Assembly: GCA_030220185.1 (NCBI GenBank)
Contig: JASPKZ010005708.1
Coordinates: 239,501 to 303,500, forward strand
Direction: 5' to 3'
Source of the DNA: Diploptera punctata
Taxonomy: Eukaryota > Arthropoda > Insecta > Blattodea > Blaberidae
Length of the DNA stretch: 64,000 nucleotides
A program made the translations under genes and the position numbers. Every line of letters starts with the position of its first letter. Position 1 is the first letter of the stretch. Shown in pieces: positions 60,252-64,000 of this stretch. The notes below the pieces were generated by a model. The model searched no databases, was not told the origin of the DNA, and saw only the letters and a list, made by a program, of their open reading frames with translations.

Positions 60252-61440
60252 GGTAATAAAACAATGAGACAAACCATAAGCAACACTCCTCACGTGTCTT
60301 ATCGTTCTCTATGTTATCTAGTTCCAGATTCTCGACAAGTCAGACATATTTAATTTCGAATACGACTCTCAGGGTGGCAAATCACTGATAGTAAAAATTT
60401 CAAGCTACTACATCACATACTATGGAGCAATTATCCATGAGGTATTATACGATTGAATAGAGCAAGCAGTAAGCCAAATGCTAATATATTGATACAAAAT
60501 GCATTAATATTTGAAATATTATATAATTTAACAAGGTAATTTTTCATCGAATCGAAAGTTAAAATTATGCTATTGGTTACACTGTCAGACGGTCTTGTAC
60601 CAGAGATAACCCACTATAGAGATCATAGAGAAATTTCGGTACTCTGTGTATAGAGATGACCAGCGCCAATATTATTCAGTGATGCCTAGACCAATTATAA
60701 TCCCTGGCCTAGACTCCACAGACCTCAAGCGTTGGCAGAAAACACTAACTGATTACAGCTTATTGTATTATCGGCAAAACCATTTGCGCCATCTATCGAT
60801 AAAAATATAACTAATCAGTGTTGAACCCGGTGGCTCAGTCGTCACTTTCGGTGTTTGTAATACCACATTTTAAATAATGCCTGGTATTACCCATCCAAGT
60901 GTTTTGTGCAGGCGGAAAATATGTTAACTAACAAACTGTCTTTCTCCTTCTATTCCTTACTATGTTGCCACTTCCTGTCCTTTGTATTATGTTGTTTGAT
61001 TGGCAGGTAGAGAGCTGACAAATACTATGTATTTTAATAATCCGTCGTTCTGCGCGGTCAGTGGCAGAATGACTAACTTGACAACCCTGTTACTTTTGGG
61101 GTTACGTCTAGGAATGAGCTGTCCCTTCCTTGCCCTTCTCATCACATGTTGCCACTTGTGATTTATTGTCAGACTGGTAACGGAGAGACGACAAATACTG
61201 TGATTTTAAATGATCCGACCGCTTGAGCGTTCAGTGCTTAAATGACTAATTTGACAACCATGTTAAGATCTTTCACACGTGTTTAGAGATTCTCTTCCCA
61301 CATTTGAAGTTGAAAAATTTCAATACGTGATCGGATGTACAGTTTTCTCCTACATCCCTTCCACAGATTCAGTAGATTGGCGACACTAGTGCTAAAACTC
61401 TTTCCCTCCGCCCGTGAACAGTTAACTTGGATGTGTAATA
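60252..61440. other. FTSJ3 5' flank
   Basis: Holds the E-box (60291-60296). Near 60730, CAAGCGTTGGCAGAAAA matches the end of repeat R. At 60970-61290 two related segments (CCTTGCCCTTCTCATCACAT and CTCCTTCTATTCCTTACTAT, each followed by GTTGCCACTT) suggest an old tandem duplication. No divergent gene recognised. Confidence 0.35.
60291..60296. promoter_or_regulatory. CACGTG E-box upstream of FTSJ3
   Basis: A perfect palindromic CACGTG lies about 40 bp upstream of the FTSJ3 ATG, in the presumed 5' UTR or core promoter. Ribosome-biogenesis genes in animals are known Myc/Max targets through this motif near the transcription start. Use here is inferred from sequence and position only. Confidence 0.45.
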
Positions 61441-61445
61441 TAATA

Positions 61446-63395
61446 TTAATCAATCAGATTTTACAGCTCACCTCATATTATTGAAAAACTCAGGACTAGT
61501 TTCGAAAGGGAAACTTCTTTCGAAACTGGCCCTCTGTTTTACAAAAGTATAAGGCAAGCTGTAAAATTTGATTAATTTAATTATTATTAAATAAAACTTC
61601 AAAGTGTTATGAATATATATATAATTCAGAACTTCATCTCAATTTCCAAGACCCTCGACTTACTCTTTATTCAATACATATTTTACCAACAAAATTTGGT
61701 CCCTTACAGAAAAGGTAATTAAAAATTACAGGTATCCTACTGTTCTTAACATATGATAATTTCAATCAAACGATGCATTAAATCACAATAAACCATTCAT
61801 TTCACTGTATTGGTGGTGAATTCAGTTATCAATGACCCCTTTCCAGATGGAGGTTAAGAGCAGTATTACTGGACATTTGCAGATCTGGATAGAAAGAAAA
61901 AAAAAAGTTACGCAAAGTATGTACTGTAATGGACACTACATAGTTTTTGAATCTTTATAAACATACTACAGTTATATGAACATGAAAAAATACAGAAATC
62001 CTACATATTATTTCAACAGAACAACCATAAAGTAAGCTATAAAAGAAATGGTAGAAAATAAACATTCTCCTATCTAAAAATATCAGTTCTTTTGCTGAAA
62101 TAAAAAAATTATAAAACAAGTACCGTACTTATAACTAAATATTCCTTTATTGTTTTTTTTAAGTTTTAATTAATGTAATATGTTTTCAGTCTCAAGTACA
62201 CATTCTGGGGTTCAAGTTACAATATATATATATAGTAATAGATATATTATAATATATATTCAATACTGGTTGGTTAGCCGGCGATAGCAGAAGGTTATCT
62301 ATTGGGGGCTTGCTCTGGCTTACGTAACTTTACACTCGCTCTAATTAACACCGTCTTTTCAGAGGTTGACCAAGATATAGATAAAGTCTGAAGAACAAGT
62401 TAAGGAGAATGTCTAGAAAAGGATAATTCAATGGATGGAAATTATGGAAGAGTAGACATGGAATAAACATGATAGATAGAGAATCTTATCCAAAACTTGA
62501 TCCCAGAACAATGACAGGTGGCTAGATGAAGAATAATAATTCAATATAATTATGTCAAAGATATGGAATCAATGTACCTATCACTAAAAAAAATAAGTTA
62601 CTTAAAATCGTATTATTTCTAACATTATACAAAAGCATGTTTGCCCCCTAAAATTTCTGTACGCACTATATAGGCTAACAATCATACATAGGAAGATTTT
62701 CCACTAGATCACGTAAGTAATGGAACAGTCACATAAGAATCTTGTATTATGCGCAGGAAAAATATTAAGAATTTTAACAAGCATTAGAAATTTTTTATAA
62801 AAGTAGGTAATGTAAATAAAAACAAAACCATAACCTAATAATTCCGTAAAAGTAATTTAAGGAATTTTAAAAATTCCGTGACCTAATGGAAACATGAGCC
62901 AATTCATATATTTTTAATATTTATTTTAATGCATTTACGTATTAATAATACTTACTAGAAAATATTCTTTTAACAGAAAATTAATTCCTTCTAATTAAAC
63001 AAACAAAAATTGATACACGATGCTCCTACTGTTTTAAAATATGCTGCCAACATAATAGAATAACATATACAGTTTATTATGATATAAATAAAAGAAACTA
63101 GGTATAAAAATTATTCAAAGCTAATATTACAAGGAATAGTTTAAACAAACGTTTTATCAAGATAATGTTTCTACTTAAATTAAGAGTAGGTCAGCTCATT
63201 TCAAATAATAAAAAAAATATTTAATTCAGGGAGTCTGTTGGCTGCACTGTCACTGCAGACGAATTTGCTTTTCGACATAGCTACTGAAGCGCCTCCAAGC
63301 GTTGGCAGAAAAAACTAGGCCTGGCATCACTTTTCTGAATTCTACAGAACCATGGGCATCACTCTTCCATTTGCGTTGGCCTGGTCTTGTACCAT
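61446..63395 (-). repeat. Large dispersed repeat R, copy 2 (inverse of 18291-21560)
   Basis: Begins with a palindromic PLE-like terminus (61446-61600, CACCTCATATTATTG / TTCGAAACTGGCC). Then the inverse of copy 1 through TTCAGTTATCAATGACCCCT (61818) to CTAGGCCTGGCATCACTTTT (63316). It lacks the tRNA and PLE insertions of copy 1. Confidence 0.6.
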
Positions 63396-64000
63396 AAACA
63401 ACCGACCATAGAGAACGAAGGAACCGAGGTTCTTACAGAGAATATTAGACATATATTAAATATATATACTCTGTGGTTCTTATACAAAATAAAAAAAGTT
63501 ACACTTCAGTTTAACCGGTTTAACCCAGGTATTGACGTAAAAAGGTAATTTATTTTATCTATTTTCTTCAATCTGCAGAATCATTATGATAGTTAAAAAC
63601 ACTGAGATTGACATCAGATATTAATTTGGTCATGCATATTGTCATCTGAACCCGAGCATTGTATTATATTTTTGGATTGTACTTCTATGAGTGAAGTATT
63701 TTGTTAAAACATGAAGTTTGGATGATTCGGAAGTTAGAGCATAGACATGAATGCATATTGTGATTATATGCATTATAAGGTTGGTGGTTTTAGGGCTAAT
63801 CTTAGCCTAATTTTATATCCAAACATTGTAGAATAAAATTTTTTATTATTTCACTCACCTCATACTTCATTGTAGAATAAAGTTGATCGAGAACTATTGA
63901 TGTCACTTTTATTCCGTTCTAAGATTCATATACTGACATGTTTGCTTAAATAGCTGAATAATTTTATGTACGAGGGGTGATCCATATGCTGTAGCCCTGA
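63396..64000. other. Right edge, mostly unrecognised
   Basis: TTTCACTCACCTCATACTTC near 63849 resembles a PLE terminus. TACGAGGGGTGATCCATATG at 63970-63989 resembles the start of a mariner-type terminal repeat next to TA, but the window ends. Confidence 0.3.

Noticed and set aside
59733..60293. Single open frame of 186 residues on the minus strand through FTSJ3 exons 1-2
   Set aside because: It reads through intron 1 in the wrong frame for exon 2; only its start (MGKK...) is real coding sequence. Splice sites and homology support two exons.
61446..61600. Hammerhead motif at the start of repeat R copy 2
   Set aside because: GAAAC-TA-GTC is visible on one strand but no CTGANGA box precedes it; only a PLE-like terminus can be supported.
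60252..64000. A divergent gene sharing the FTSJ3 promoter
   Set aside because: No conserved coding segment or convincing exon could be found on the plus strand upstream of FTSJ3.

Overview
The window is AT-rich, intron-rich animal DNA, almost certainly from an arthropod. Polyneopteran insects (cockroach or termite type) are a plausible guess from the mix of repeats, but this is not shown. One host gene crosses nearly the whole window on the minus strand: an FTSJ3/Spb1-type pre-rRNA 2'-O-methyltransferase. Its 14 coding exons run from the ATG at 60251 down to the stop at 1078. Joined, they give about 845 residues (human FTSJ3 has 847), with the FtsJ K-D-K-E tetrad and the Spb1 C-terminal domain. 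Two exons (1 and 12) each carry one base too many in a homopolymer, so the gene cannot be read without a one-base correction in each.

Everything else is mobile DNA, mostly in the introns. The dominant class is Penelope-like elements (PLEs) with RT and GIY-YIG endonuclease remnants. At least eight subfamilies occur (called A to H here), most as palindromes flanked by 10-17 bp target duplications. Their ends carry hammerhead-ribozyme-like motifs.

A second class is built around tRNA-like modules (families a to d, plus others). These insert with the same odd architecture as the PLEs: an inverted leader at one end, tandem or partial units, the tRNA-like part near the 3' end, and a 12-15 bp target duplication. 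This suggests PLE-mobilised tRNA-bearing retroposons and is the most interesting signal in the window.

Other elements: a Tc1/mariner-like DDE relic (2776-3900), a TTAA element with a SINE inside (12773-13845), two inverted copies of a 1.2 kb TIR element with an internal tRNA-like sequence (16443-17623, 21872-23069), a pogo/Tigger relic split by nested insertions (26270-33700), a deleted mariner (39389-40186), a hAT relic (40744-42222), an RTE-like LINE with a Harbinger-like insert (45980-48250), a second LINE 3' end (48700-49510), a 73-bp satellite (50515-50950), a large inverted dispersed repeat (18291-21560 and 61446-63395), and a repeat-mosaic intron 2 (53550-59900).

Layout: 1078-6047 exons 14-13; 11015-16148 exons 12-9; 25510-25957 exons 8-7; 34037-36267 exons 6-4; 39143-39289 exon 3; then a 20.6 kb intron 2; 59931-60251 exons 2-1; 60252-64000 5' flank with a CACGTG box about 40 bp upstream of the ATG.
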